Below are positions 18,152 through 25,294 of a stretch of 44,253 nucleotides of DNA, one piece after another. The DNA is from an uncultured Lachnospiraceae bacterium. Its GTDB lineage: Bacteria; Bacillota; Clostridia; Lachnospirales; Lachnospiraceae. The stretch lies in assembly GCA_947574135.1 (NCBI GenBank), contig CANPIM010000025.1, forward strand, positions 1-44,253, written 5' to 3'. Within the stretch, counting starts at the first letter, position 1. Each line of letters begins with the position of its first letter. The notes beneath the pieces were generated by a model. That model did no database searches and was not told the origin of the DNA. It saw only the letters and a list, made by a program, of their open reading frames with translations. Made by a program: the position numbers and the translations under genes.

Positions 18152-18692
18152 TTACAAATACGTTTCTGCCTCTTCAGATGTAAGCTCATAATTTTTTACA
18201 AGCATCCTCTTAATCCGTTCATCGTCTATTCCTAAATCACGAAAACTTTTTACAGAGCGAAGAACCCTCCTACAATCTGGTTATTAGCCCGAAGGCTTAC
18301 CTCCAATACGGAATCTGAAAGCTCCCTATCAAATTTTTGTGTGAGGTTATAAACTTTTTCCAGCAGTTCTCTCATTTCCTGCTTTTGCATTCTGTCTGAC
18401 AAAGCCTTAATCCATGTATGATTTTCCTGCTTTAGCTCTCTTCCCACAATGATCTGTGTAGGAAACAAAACCGCATCCAAAATGTAACAAATTCCTGTAA
18501 ACGGGTTTGTCTCTCTGATATGATGCTCTTTAAAATACCGAAATAAATTTTTGGGTTTTGTATCCCGAATGATGGATATGATAATATCGTCCGCTTTCCT
18601 ATCTCATTTACGATCTGCACATCTGGTTCCTTTTTAATGACCAGGAGATCTATTTCCAAAGGCTTTGTGTTTAAATTATATTCCTTTTCATA
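18152..18692 (-). pseudogene. Rpn-like PD-(D/E)XK nuclease-family gene, 3' remnant
   Basis: Reading upstream to downstream on the minus strand, the remains are YEKEYNLNTKPLEIDLLVIKK and VQIVNEIG in one frame, then ADDIIISIIRDTKPKNLF, RETNPFTGICYI and LFPTQIIVGRELK in another, and finally SFRDLGIDDERIKRML with ELTSEEAETYL in a third, ending at a TAA at 18152. This order is that of a common clostridial family related to Rpn nuclease/transposase proteins, from memory. About 50 codons appear to be missing after NEIG and again after ANNQIV. The N-terminal piece sits on the other side of dcd at 19258-19356. Not expected to be functional. Confidence 0.7.
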
Positions 18693-18704
18693 CCCGCGTT
18701 AATG

Positions 18705-18724
18705 AGGGCTGTGGAGACAGCCCT
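18705..18724. terminator. Hairpin after dcd
   Basis: AGGGCTGT-CTCC-ACAGCCCT on the minus strand, six bases after the dcd stop. The T-run is on the plus-strand side (CCCTTTTGC), so termination of dcd itself would be weak; it may only stabilise the dcd message. Confidence 0.45.
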
Positions 18725-18730
18725 TTTGCT

Positions 18731-19261
18731 TTAGTTCTCGTCCAGGAAAACACGGGAGCCTGTCGCTCCAGTCTGTCCTTGGTATTTGCCGTTGTAGGGA
18801 TTTTCAGCGGCTTCATCCATCAGGGAGAATACCAGTTGTCCTATGCGGCGCCCAGCTTTCAGTTCGATGGCACAGCGGTTGGCATTGTACAGCTCCAGAG
18901 TGATTTCACCCTCGAATCCAGGGTCTACCCAGCCGGCATTCTGCACGAACAGTCCCAGTCTGCCGATAGAACTGCGGCCCTCCACAAAAGCAGTCAGGTT
19001 GGCAGGGAGCCGGAAGTATTCCATGGTGGTTGCCAGAATGAATTCGCCGGGAAGCAGGACGTAGGTGTCTGCTACGATTTTGCGATAATTCATTTTCTGG
19101 TCCATGGATATGATGCCGGTGGGTGTCCGTTCGATAATGCTGAAAGTGTTGCCCAGGCGAATATCGACACTGGCAGGCTGTATTTGGTTTTCCTCCATGG
19201 GGCAGATGCCCAGTGTGCCATTTTTTAACATTTCTTTGATGGTTTTGTCTGACAGTATCAT
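18731..19261 (-). CDS. dcd: dCTP deaminase
   Basis: 176 residues. QPASVDIRLGN, VEGRSSIGRLGLFVQNAGWVDPGF and EGEITLELYN are the trimeric dUTPase-fold signatures of Dcd, with the deaminase Glu in EGEITLE and the RSSIGR nucleotide-binding loop. It makes dUTP (or dUMP if bifunctional, which cannot be told here) from dCTP. The ATG overlaps the stop of the preceding 32-codon fragment (ATGA), and its ribosome site GAGGTGAT lies within that fragment. The gene lies between the two halves of a decayed Rpn-like gene, next to a tyrosine recombinase, so it appears to have been inserted. Such genes are also carried by phages. Confidence 0.92.
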   Translation of the reverse strand: MILSDKTIKEMLKNGTLGICPMEENQIQPASVDIRLGNTFSIIERTPTGIISMDQKMNYRKIVADTYVLLPGEFILATTMEYFRLPANLTAFVEGRSSIGRLGLFVQNAGWVDPGFEGEITLELYNANRCAIELKAGRRIGQLVFSLMDEAAENPYNGKYQGQTGATGSRVFLDEN

Positions 19262-19356
19262 GTTATCACCTCAATAAGGTCTGCTCTGTTTTCTTCAAGC
19301 TCCAAATTCATTGCTGCAACAAAGCCTGGATGCCATTGTATTTTTGTATCACTCAT
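19258..19356 (-). pseudogene. Rpn-like gene, 5' fragment (32 codons)
   Basis: The ATG at 19356 after AAAGGATTGGGGA opens MSDTKIQWHPGFVAAMNLEL and stops after 32 codons at a TGA overlapping the dcd start. The WHPGF..AMNLEL motif is the N-terminus of the same family whose remaining parts lie at 18152-18692. Family members continue directly into the YEKEYNLNTKPL motif, which is found here only beyond dcd. The fragment may now serve as a leader ORF whose translation couples into dcd. Confidence 0.7.
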
Positions 19357-19379
19357 TCCCCAATCCTTTCTCTTTCACC

Positions 19380-19478
19380 CTAATTATAGCATAATTTCTC
19401 GATTTTACAATCATTGTCCAGCTCTTCCTTCTTGATTTCCACTAGCCCTTTGCCCACACAGCGTAACGATTCATTCAC
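19380..19478 (-). CDS. Possible 32-residue ORF between integrase and dcd
   Basis: A GTG start at 19478 with GGAG about ten bases upstream, inside the end of the integrase gene, reads VNESLRCVGKGLVEIKKEEL and ends at a TAG at 19380. The charged composition is plausible for a small protein, but the ORF overlaps the dcd promoter and no family is recognised. It could equally be a leftover of an element gene. Confidence 0.22.
   Translation of the reverse strand: MNESLRCVGKGLVEIKKEELDNDCKIEKLCYN
19383..19410 (-). promoter_or_regulatory. Promoter reading into the Rpn-like fragment and dcd
   Basis: TTGTAA (19405-19410), a 16-base spacer and extended TGC-TATAAT (-10 at 19383-19388). It originally drove the interrupted gene and now appears to drive dcd. 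Confidence 0.6.
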
Positions 19479-19481
19479 TTT

Positions 19482-20789
19482 TTATCCGCTCCGCCCCTCT
19501 CCTGATACTTTTCTTTCCGACAAAAATTCCTCTATATCTATCACTGTATCCAGGATATCACCTTCCGCATTATCATTATCCGCTTTTTCTGGCATAACCT
19601 CCTCCATATACGACAAAAGCTCCGGTATTTCTTCGGGAATAATCTTAGCATTATCCCCATATACATCCATGGTAATCAGCTCTTTGGCATGTCCCATCAG
19701 CTTGGATACCGCTTTCGGATTAAAATCCTGTTTTAGAAGCAGGGTGCAGTAGGTACTCCTTAAATCATGCCAGCGAATATCCGGCAGCCCTGTTTTTCTC
19801 AGCATTTCCTTATAATGTGGCCAATGAAAGTCTTTACTTCTGGGCTTCCCATAATTAGAACAGCAGATAAAATCTGCATCCAAGAACTGTGACCGCCTTC
19901 TTCTCCTATTTTCCTCGTATTTTTTTCGCTCCTCTAAAATCGCCTCAAAAACATAGTCCGGTATGGGAAGCAATCTCCGGCTGGAAGAGGTTTTAAGCGG
20001 CAGTTCATTTTTTGCTGTAGATTTTTCATCCGTTCCGTTTGGATTCCGGTCTAGTGCCTTTCCAAGCTGCCGTTCTACGGATAATGTCCGGTTAATATAA
20101 TCCACATCCGAATACTTTACCGCATTAATCTCCTGACGCCTAAGCCCCATAAGCACATTGAACAGGATCTGCATATGGATAGGCGTATCTTTGCTTGCCT
20201 CCAAAAGTATTAAAATCTCAGGCATGCTTAAGGTTTTTGCAATATCAATATTTCTTGTGTGATATGGCTTCGCTTCTACCGTTTTGGGCAAATCTATTCC
20301 CTCAGCCGGATTTACAGAAATCAGCCTGCACCTTACGGCATAGCGAAAGGATACATTCATAACTGTCTTAACCAGCCTTGCAATATATTTAGAAAATTCC
20401 GCCCGTTCCCTGTACAAGCTATAGACATCTCCTCTGTTTACCTCTGTCAGCTTCTTATTTCCAATAGCAGGGGTGATATGCTTCTTTACAATATTAGAAT
20501 ATGTAATATATGTATTGTTGCTTTGTACCCTCTTTCTAATATCATATTCAAGCCAGTATTCCAAAAAATCCTTGACCTTTACGCTGTCATTTACCACATA
20601 CGTTCCATTTACCAGTTGCCCTATCGTAATTTTCCGCGCTTCCTCCGCGGCTTTTTTCGTTGCAAAACCAGAACGTAGTTTTATTCGTTTTGTTCCTTCC
20701 TTTACAATATATTTATGGTTAATATCCCTTACAGCCAGTAAGGAATTACCTATCTTATAGCTTATCCTTTTCCTATCGCTAAAATTCAA
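19482..20789 (-). CDS. Tyrosine recombinase (phage/ICE-type integrase)
   Basis: 435 residues. An N-terminal arm-binding domain (about 1-65) is followed by a SAM-like core-binding domain (about 70-170) and the catalytic domain. Catalytic residues visible: Arg in GLRRQEIN, His-x-x-Arg in WHDLRSTYCT, His in LMGHAKELITM and the nucleophile Tyr in DVYGD. It is a site-specific integrase of the Int family common on clostridial integrative elements. The only in-frame start is TTG at 20789. An ATG just upstream (MREVEF) would read into SDRKRISYK if one T of a TTTT run were removed, so a frameshift at the 5' end is possible. No excisionase, relaxase, phage structural genes or att repeats were found, so this is an orphan or remnant element. 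Composition is AT-rich relative to neighbours. Confidence 0.9.
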   Translation of the reverse strand: MNFSDRKRISYKIGNSLLAVRDINHKYIVKEGTKRIKLRSGFATKKAAEEARKITIGQLVNGTYVVNDSVKVKDFLEYWLEYDIRKRVQSNNTYITYSNIVKKHITPAIGNKKLTEVNRGDVYSLYRERAEFSKYIARLVKTVMNVSFRYAVRCRLISVNPAEGIDLPKTVEAKPYHTRNIDIAKTLSMPEILILLEASKDTPIHMQILFNVLMGLRRQEINAVKYSDVDYINRTLSVERQLGKALDRNPNGTDEKSTAKNELPLKTSSSRRLLPIPDYVFEAILEERKKYEENRRRRRSQFLDADFICCSNYGKPRSKDFHWPHYKEMLRKTGLPDIRWHDLRSTYCTLLLKQDFNPKAVSKLMGHAKELITMDVYGDNAKIIPEEIPELLSYMEEVMPEKADNDNAEGDILDTVIDIEEFLSERKVSGEGRSG

Positions 20790-20813
20790 CTTCTCTCATT
20801 CGCTTATGTTCTG

Positions 20814-20854
20814 TAAAAAAATCTACAAGACAAATTTCCTATGCCTTGTAGATT
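20814..20854 (-). terminator. Intrinsic terminator upstream of the integrase
   Basis: AATCTACAAG/CTTGTAGATT stem (10 bp) followed by seven Ts on the minus strand. It ends transcription from the methyltransferase gene at 21013, or attenuates the integrase, whose start lies 25 bases on. Between 20855 and 21012 a TTGACA-17-TTATTT pair around 20980 is a possible weak integrase promoter; nothing else is seen. Confidence 0.8.
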
Positions 20855-21012
20855 ATCATTTTGCTCCTATATTCTTTTTCAAAATACTTTCCACAACGAA
20901 TTTTGTTCACAATTCCTATGACAATGTATGCTGTAAGCGACGTATTTCAAGTACATCAAATAAGAGAAAACGCAAGAGGTTGTCAACCCCCTCTATTTTC
21001 TTCTCTTCCTCC

Positions 21013-22422
21013 TCACTTTCCCCCTACATTACGGGAAAGCTTGACGACCGTCTCCACATTCCCCGACCAGGGAAACATATCCACACATCCAGCCTTCTCT
21101 ACCTTATACCCCCGCTCCAAAAGCACCTCCAGGTCTCTGGCCAGGCTGGTAGGCTTACAGGATATATAGACCAGCTGCTCCACCCCGTAGGCAATTATTC
21201 TTTCCAGAGCCTTTGGATGAATCCCATCCCGGGGCGGATCCAGCACAATCAGATCCGGCTTCTCCGCAATGGTATCCAGCACCTTCAACACATCCCCTGC
21301 CAGGAAACGACAGTTGGACAGTCCATTGAGCGCAGCATTGGCCCGGGCCGCCTCCACGGCCTCCTCCACAATCTCCACCCCGATGACCTCCCGGGCCACA
21401 GGAGCCAGCATTTGGGCAATGGTGCCGGTCCCACTGTACAGATCGAAAATTACCTTATCCCTTGTGTCCCCCACATAAGTCCGGGCCTTCTCATAGAGCG
21501 CCTCCGCCCCCAGAGAATTGGTCTGGAAAAAGGAAAAGGGAGAAATCCGGAAACGCAGACCCAAAAGCTCCTCAAAAAAGTAATCCCTTCCATAGAGAAG
21601 CTCTGTAAAGTCATTCTGCACCACATCCGCCAGGCTGTCATTTTTCGTGTGGAGAATCCCCACCAGGGTTCCTGCAAGAGAAAGTCCCAGAAGCCCATCC
21701 CGCCAGGCCTCCAAAATGGGATCCTCCTCCATCCCAAGGTCCGCAGCCAATCCATCCCACTGAGTCGTAGTCACCAGATCCACTAAAATCTCCCCGGTTT
21801 TCGCCCCTTTCCGGATCAAAAGATGGCGCAAATATCCCTGATGGCGCATTTTATGGTAAAAGGGCAGCCCAAGCTTCTGAAAAAACTCCAGGGATGCCTG
21901 TAAAATCCGGCCAAAATCCGGGTCTGCAATACAGCAATTCTCCGTGGTCACAATGTCATAAAAACTCCCCCGCTTATGAAGCCCCAGGGATAACGGGCCA
22001 TCCTTACAGGCATCCCCAAAAGAAAATTCCATCTTATTGCGGTATCCGTAAGGGCGGGGACTGGGAAGCGCCTCCTCAAACGCGTAGGTATGCCCCCTGT
22101 GGCAGATAGCCCGATCCAGGATTTCCCGCACCTGCCCTTCCTTAAGCCGAAGCTGAGCTTCATAGGACAAATTCTGATAGGTACAGCCTCCGCAGTCTGC
22201 AAAATGAGGACAGGCCGCAGCCACCTCCTCTGAGGAATGCTCCAGTACCTCCAAAAGCCGGCCCTCGCATTTTCCCTTTCGAAGCTTCTGCACGGCGAAG
22301 CGCACCCGTTGCCCGGGAAGGGTATTCTTCACCCAGACGGGCCGCTCCTCCACCCATATCAAACCCTTGTTGGGAAATTCTACCTTTTCCACAACACCCT
22401 CGTAAATCTGCCCCTTTTTCAT
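21013..22422 (-). CDS. rlmD: 23S rRNA (uracil-C5)-methyltransferase, RlmD/TrmA family
   Basis: 469 residues from the ATG at 22422, chosen because GAGGTGAGG precedes it. An N-terminal TRAM-like RNA-binding domain (about 1-60) is followed by a CPHFADCGGC cluster motif for a [4Fe-4S] centre. Then comes the Rossmann methyltransferase domain with FQTNSLGAEALYEKA, FDLYSGTGTIAQML (SAM motif I), DPPRDGIHPKAL and the catalytic-Cys motif YISCKPTSLARDL. It methylates a uracil at C5 in rRNA or tRNA. RlmD, RlmC and TrmA cannot be told apart by eye, so the exact target site is uncertain. A second AdoMet or flavin domain is not present. Confidence 0.88.
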   Translation of the reverse strand: MKKGQIYEGVVEKVEFPNKGLIWVEERPVWVKNTLPGQRVRFAVQKLRKGKCEGRLLEVLEHSSEEVAAACPHFADCGGCTYQNLSYEAQLRLKEGQVREILDRAICHRGHTYAFEEALPSPRPYGYRNKMEFSFGDACKDGPLSLGLHKRGSFYDIVTTENCCIADPDFGRILQASLEFFQKLGLPFYHKMRHQGYLRHLLIRKGAKTGEILVDLVTTTQWDGLAADLGMEEDPILEAWRDGLLGLSLAGTLVGILHTKNDSLADVVQNDFTELLYGRDYFFEELLGLRFRISPFSFFQTNSLGAEALYEKARTYVGDTRDKVIFDLYSGTGTIAQMLAPVAREVIGVEIVEEAVEAARANAALNGLSNCRFLAGDVLKVLDTIAEKPDLIVLDPPRDGIHPKALERIIAYGVEQLVYISCKPTSLARDLEVLLERGYKVEKAGCVDMFPWSGNVETVVKLSRNVGGK

Positions 22423-22511
22423 ATGGTCCTCACCTCTTTTTGCCGGCTTTGCAGCCTGCTTCCTATTCTTCCCTGGCAAAAATGCCTTTTCCCCTTTGAG
22501 AAAAATCAAAC

Positions 22512-22581
22512 AGAAAAAGAACTGCCGCAAAGCTTCCTTGCACAGGCTTCTATAAACGCCTCTGCAATCTGCTGCGGCAGT
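22512..22581 (-). terminator. Extended hairpin terminator after the small membrane protein gene
   Basis: ACTGCCGCA (minus strand) pairs with TGCGGCAGT, with an inner stem TTGCA..GGC/GCC..TGCAA, followed by TCTTTTTC. It lies about 30 bases after the stop at 22614 and separates the two genes. Confidence 0.65.
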
Positions 22582-22613
22582 CCTCCCCATTCTATTCCGC
22601 TGCTTTTGTGACC

Positions 22614-22880
22614 TTATTTCTCCTCTTCGTCCTCATCATCGAAGAAATCATCGTCAAAGTCATCGTCAAAATCGTCCTCAAAATCCTCCAGATAATCAGG
22701 AGTAAAATAACGGTAAACAGCATAGGCAATGGCTGCCACAGCAGCTACTGCGCCGATAATAGCCAAAACCCAGAGTACGGTATTCTTATTTTTTTCCTCA
22801 ACCTCTTTTTTGTGCAGCAATTCGTTCAGCTTGGAAGCTGCAAGCAAATCGTCAAACTTATTCTTATTCATGGCATTCAC
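22614..22880 (-). CDS. Small membrane protein with poly-acidic tail
   Basis: 88 residues: a charged N-terminal part (about 1-33), one hydrophobic segment (VLWVLAIIGAVAAVAAIAYAV, about 36-56) and a C-terminal tail of almost only Asp, Glu and Phe (DFEDDFDDDFDDDFF). A second in-frame ATG at codon 4 may be the true start. No family function is recognised; the tail could bind metal or basic proteins. It has its own extended -10 promoter (TGG-TATACT at 22942-22947) and a terminator downstream, so it is likely monocistronic. Confidence 0.7.
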   Translation of the reverse strand: MNAMNKNKFDDLLAASKLNELLHKKEVEEKNKNTVLWVLAIIGAVAAVAAIAYAVYRYFTPDYLEDFEDDFDDDFDDDFFDDEDEEEK

Positions 22881-22941
22881 CCAGTTCCTTTCTTGGAATC
22901 GAAGGCCTTGAAAACCTTCCCTCCATTTTCTCGTTACTGTC

Positions 22942-22947
22942 AGTATA
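22942..22947 (-). promoter_or_regulatory. Extended -10 promoter of the small membrane protein gene
   Basis: TG-G-TATACT on the minus strand, about 60 bases before the start codon; the -35 (TAGTAA, 17 bases upstream) is poor. Confidence 0.4.
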
Positions 22948-23025
22948 CCACAGCCAGAGGCAAATTACTATCATTTTATTAGAAAAATATTCCTGTGAAA
23001 ATTTTCTTGCAGGTACTGAAAAATT

Positions 23026-24771
23026 TTACTCCACATCCTGCAATGCAGCCAGATCCTCCTCGCCCGTGCGGACCTTCACCACCCGCTCCACAGGGTAAAC
23101 AAAAATCTTACCGTCTCCAATGTGTCCTGTATAAAGCGCCTTCTTGGCTGCCTGGATAACCGTATCCACAGGGATACTACCCACAATCACCTCCACCTTT
23201 ACCTTGGGAAGCAAGGTGGCATCCATCTCCACGCCCCGGTACTTTTCTCCGGCCCCTTTTTGGACGCCGCAGCCCATCACCTGTGTTACCGTCATACCAG
23301 TGACACCAATATCATTCATAGCCTTCTTCAAATGATCATACCGGGACAGCCTAGCAATTACCGAAACCTTGTAAATTCCTGTAGCCGATATGGGACCTGC
23401 CGTAACCGGAACCGCCGCCGCCCGCTGACTTTCCGAAGCCTCCTCATAGGAATCTGCGCCCAGGTTGGTATTTTCATTGACCTCCATGGTCATGGTATTG
23501 GAAATATCCATAATGCTAAAGCCCGCATAGGCCGAGGGCAGGCCGTGCTCGCAGGAATCCAGGCCCACAATCTCCTCCTCCTGGGAAACCCGCAGCCCAA
23601 CCGTGGCACGTATAACCAGAAAAGCCAGGGTAATAGTTACCACCGTCCAGGCAGCTACGGCTCCAAAGCCCACAAGCTGAATCCCCAAAAGCTTCAGACC
23701 GCCGCCGTAAAACAATCCCGTCAGACTGTCGTTCCCCGGGGCTGAGGTAGTAGCAAAGAGCCCTACGGCAAGAGTTCCCCAGATTCCGTTGAGACAGTGT
23801 ACAGCCACGGCTCCCACCGGATCATCAATATGAAGCACATGATCCAGAAGCCAGACGCCAAACACCACCAGCACCCCGGACACAGCTCCAATGACCAGAG
23901 CCCCTGTTACGTCTGTCACGTCGCAGGGCGCCGTAATGGCCACCAGGCCGGCCAGGGAGGCGTTCAGGCACATAGACACATCCGGCTTTCCGTATCTCAC
24001 CCAGGTAAAAATCATGCACACCACCGTAGCTATGGCCGGGGCCACTGTAGTGGTAAGAAAAATGGATCCCAGCTGCTCCACAGAGGTGGCCGCCGCGCCG
24101 TTAAATCCATACCAGCCCAGCCACAGAATAAACACCCCCAGACAGCCCAGGGGGAGGCTATGCCCCGGAAATGCATTGACCTTGGTAATCCTCCCGGACT
24201 TATCCGTCACAAATTTCCCAATGCGGGGTCCCAAAAGCTTGGCTCCAATCAGGGCCGAGATACCGCCCACCATATGGATGGCGCAGGAGCCTGCAAAATC
24301 ATGGAAGCCTATCTGGGAAAGCCAGCCTCCGCCCCAGATCCAGTGGGCCTCAATGGGATAAATCAAGGCGGAAATCACGCCGGAATAAATGCAGTATGAC
24401 AGGAATTTTGTTCTCTCCGCCATAGCCCCGGACACAATGGTAGCCGTGGTGGCACAGAACACCAGATTAAACACAAAATTGGACCAGTCAAAATCCCCAT
24501 AGCTGGTAAAAATGTCCAGCCCCGGCTTTCCAATCACTCCCGCCAGGTCCTCCCCCAGAAGCAGGCTAAAGCCAATCAGAATAAACACCACCGTACCAAT
24601 ACAGAAATCCATAAGATTCTTCATCAAAATGTTTCCCGTATTCTTTGCCCGGGTAAAGCCGGCCTCCACCATGGCAAACCCGGCCTGCATCCAAAACACC
24701 AGGGCCGCTCCAATCAGGAACCAGACCCCAAACAGCTGGCTGCTTACAGCACTTAAAATCTCTTCACGCAT
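23026..24771 (-). CDS. amt: Ammonium channel fused to a P-II regulatory domain
   Basis: 581 residues. Residues about 1-405 are an Amt/Rh channel: an N-terminal helix VWFLIGAALVFWMQAGFAMVEAG, the SGAMAERTKF and DFAGSCAIHMVGG signatures with pore histidines, and roughly eleven membrane helices. A linker of about 60 residues leads to a complete P-II (GlnB/GlnK) domain at about 466-581, with VTGMTVTQVMGCGVQKG, the T-loop EKYRGVE, and the ATP-binding TGHIGDGKIFV and RTGEED motifs. The T-loop keeps the tyrosine equivalent to Tyr46 but has Met where uridylylated Tyr51 sits in proteobacteria. The fusion probably lets 2-oxoglutarate/ATP/ADP sensing gate the channel in cis. The leader upstream has two tandem terminators and shares an element with the glutamine synthetase gene at 32932. 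Confidence 0.95.
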   Translation of the reverse strand: MREEILSAVSSQLFGVWFLIGAALVFWMQAGFAMVEAGFTRAKNTGNILMKNLMDFCIGTVVFILIGFSLLLGEDLAGVIGKPGLDIFTSYGDFDWSNFVFNLVFCATTATIVSGAMAERTKFLSYCIYSGVISALIYPIEAHWIWGGGWLSQIGFHDFAGSCAIHMVGGISALIGAKLLGPRIGKFVTDKSGRITKVNAFPGHSLPLGCLGVFILWLGWYGFNGAAATSVEQLGSIFLTTTVAPAIATVVCMIFTWVRYGKPDVSMCLNASLAGLVAITAPCDVTDVTGALVIGAVSGVLVVFGVWLLDHVLHIDDPVGAVAVHCLNGIWGTLAVGLFATTSAPGNDSLTGLFYGGGLKLLGIQLVGFGAVAAWTVVTITLAFLVIRATVGLRVSQEEEIVGLDSCEHGLPSAYAGFSIMDISNTMTMEVNENTNLGADSYEEASESQRAAAVPVTAGPISATGIYKVSVIARLSRYDHLKKAMNDIGVTGMTVTQVMGCGVQKGAGEKYRGVEMDATLLPKVKVEVIVGSIPVDTVIQAAKKALYTGHIGDGKIFVYPVERVVKVRTGEEDLAALQDVE

Positions 24772-24788
24772 AGGTTATCCTCCTCACG

Positions 24789-24830
24789 AAAAAAGGAGAT
24801 TTTTGGAGGGCTTTCCCTCTCAAAATCTCC
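24789..24830 (-). terminator. Second leader terminator, directly before the amt ribosome site
   Basis: A 16-bp near-perfect stem (minus strand GGAGATTTTGAGAGGG / CCCTCCAAAAATCTCC, loop AAAG) is followed by TTTTTTCG and then at once by GAGGAGG and the amt ATG. A strong intrinsic terminator in this place would block amt unless relieved, so it acts as an attenuator. Confidence 0.8.
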
Positions 24831-24840
24831 TTTGATTTAA

Positions 24841-24888
24841 CAAAAGAGGCGCTTCCTGTTAAAAACAAGAAACGCCTTCGTTTTGCTA
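24841..24888 (-). ncRNA. amt leader attenuator element 1 (shared with glnN leader)
   Basis: The predicted transcript begins near 24888 with AGCAAAACGAAGGCGTTTC. AAACG-AAGG-CGTTT can form a small hairpin. The same GGCGTTTC strand is the 5' arm of a larger terminator stem (plus-strand arms 24848-24860 and 24864-24876, 11 of 13 pairs) followed by CTCTTTTG. The two folds exclude each other. The same arrangement opens the glutamine synthetase leader at 35084-35130. Its regulator is unknown; ANTAR-protein or ligand control are options. Confidence 0.6.
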
Positions 24889-24894
24889 ACCTTT

Positions 24895-24922
24895 ATTATA
24901 CACAGCAAGCACCCGTTGTCAA
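24895..24922 (-). promoter_or_regulatory. amt promoter
   Basis: Perfect TTGACA (24917-24922), 16-base spacer and perfect TATAAT (24895-24900). A consensus promoter fits control by downstream attenuation rather than activation. Confidence 0.88.
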
Positions 24923-25235
24923 AGGGTTTTTTCCTCTTTTTTTATCTTTGTGAAATTCCTCTTCCAACAACGAAACTTCCTGGAAAAATTCTCCCTTTTC
25001 CACTATATCCTCTATAAAGCAAAATCCCCAAAGCTTTCCCTCTGCACAAAATGACCAAAGAATTCTTTTTCCTCTGTTCATATTTTATTCATACATCTTT
25101 CAAAAAACGTTAAACTCCTTAACACACTCCATTCATTTCTCCAACTTATAATACTATCATAGAAATACAGCAATACTAAAATCCTTTCAAATCTTTTATA
25201 ATATGACAATTCCTTATTTTTGAATAAACTTTTTC
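24923..25235. other. AT-rich spacer, no gene seen
   Basis: About 310 AT-rich bases between the amt promoter and the end of the xylosidase operon. A 61-codon open frame on the minus strand here has no ribosome site and runs through the amt promoter, so I do not call it. Confidence 0.5.
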
Positions 25236-25269
25236 ATAATAAATGCCAGGCAGATCCGCTGCCTGGCAT
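25236..25269 (-). terminator. Terminator after the GH43 gene
   Basis: ATGCCAGGCAG/CTGCCTGGCAT, an 11-bp perfect stem with a five-base loop, followed by TTTATTATG on the minus strand, about 25 bases beyond the stop codon. A second small stem CTCCCA/TGGGAG (25271-25285) lies between it and the gene. Confidence 0.65.
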
Positions 25270-25294
25270 CCTCCCATTCTGGGAGCTTTTTTCT

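Noticed and set aside
17998..18189. 63-codon minus-strand open frame overlapping the interleaved repeats
   Set aside because: No ribosome site, overlaps the end of the decayed Rpn-like gene and ends inside its terminator; the protein-like composition follows from the repeats.
18693..18724. Integron attC-like site after dcd
   Set aside because: The hairpin and GTTAATG sequence do not match the core-site consensus, and no integron integrase is present.
19262..20990. Attachment-site direct repeats flanking the integrase
   Set aside because: No repeat of useful length was found on both sides, and no tRNA gene lies nearby.
24841..24888. Classic two-hexaloop ANTAR element in the amt and glnN leaders
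   Set aside because: The usual pair of hairpins with A1/G4 six-base loops could not be drawn; only one small hairpin with a four-base loop is seen, so the element is left unclassified.
24896..25081. 61-codon minus-strand open frame upstream of amt
   Set aside because: No ribosome site, and it runs through the consensus -35/-10 of the amt promoter.
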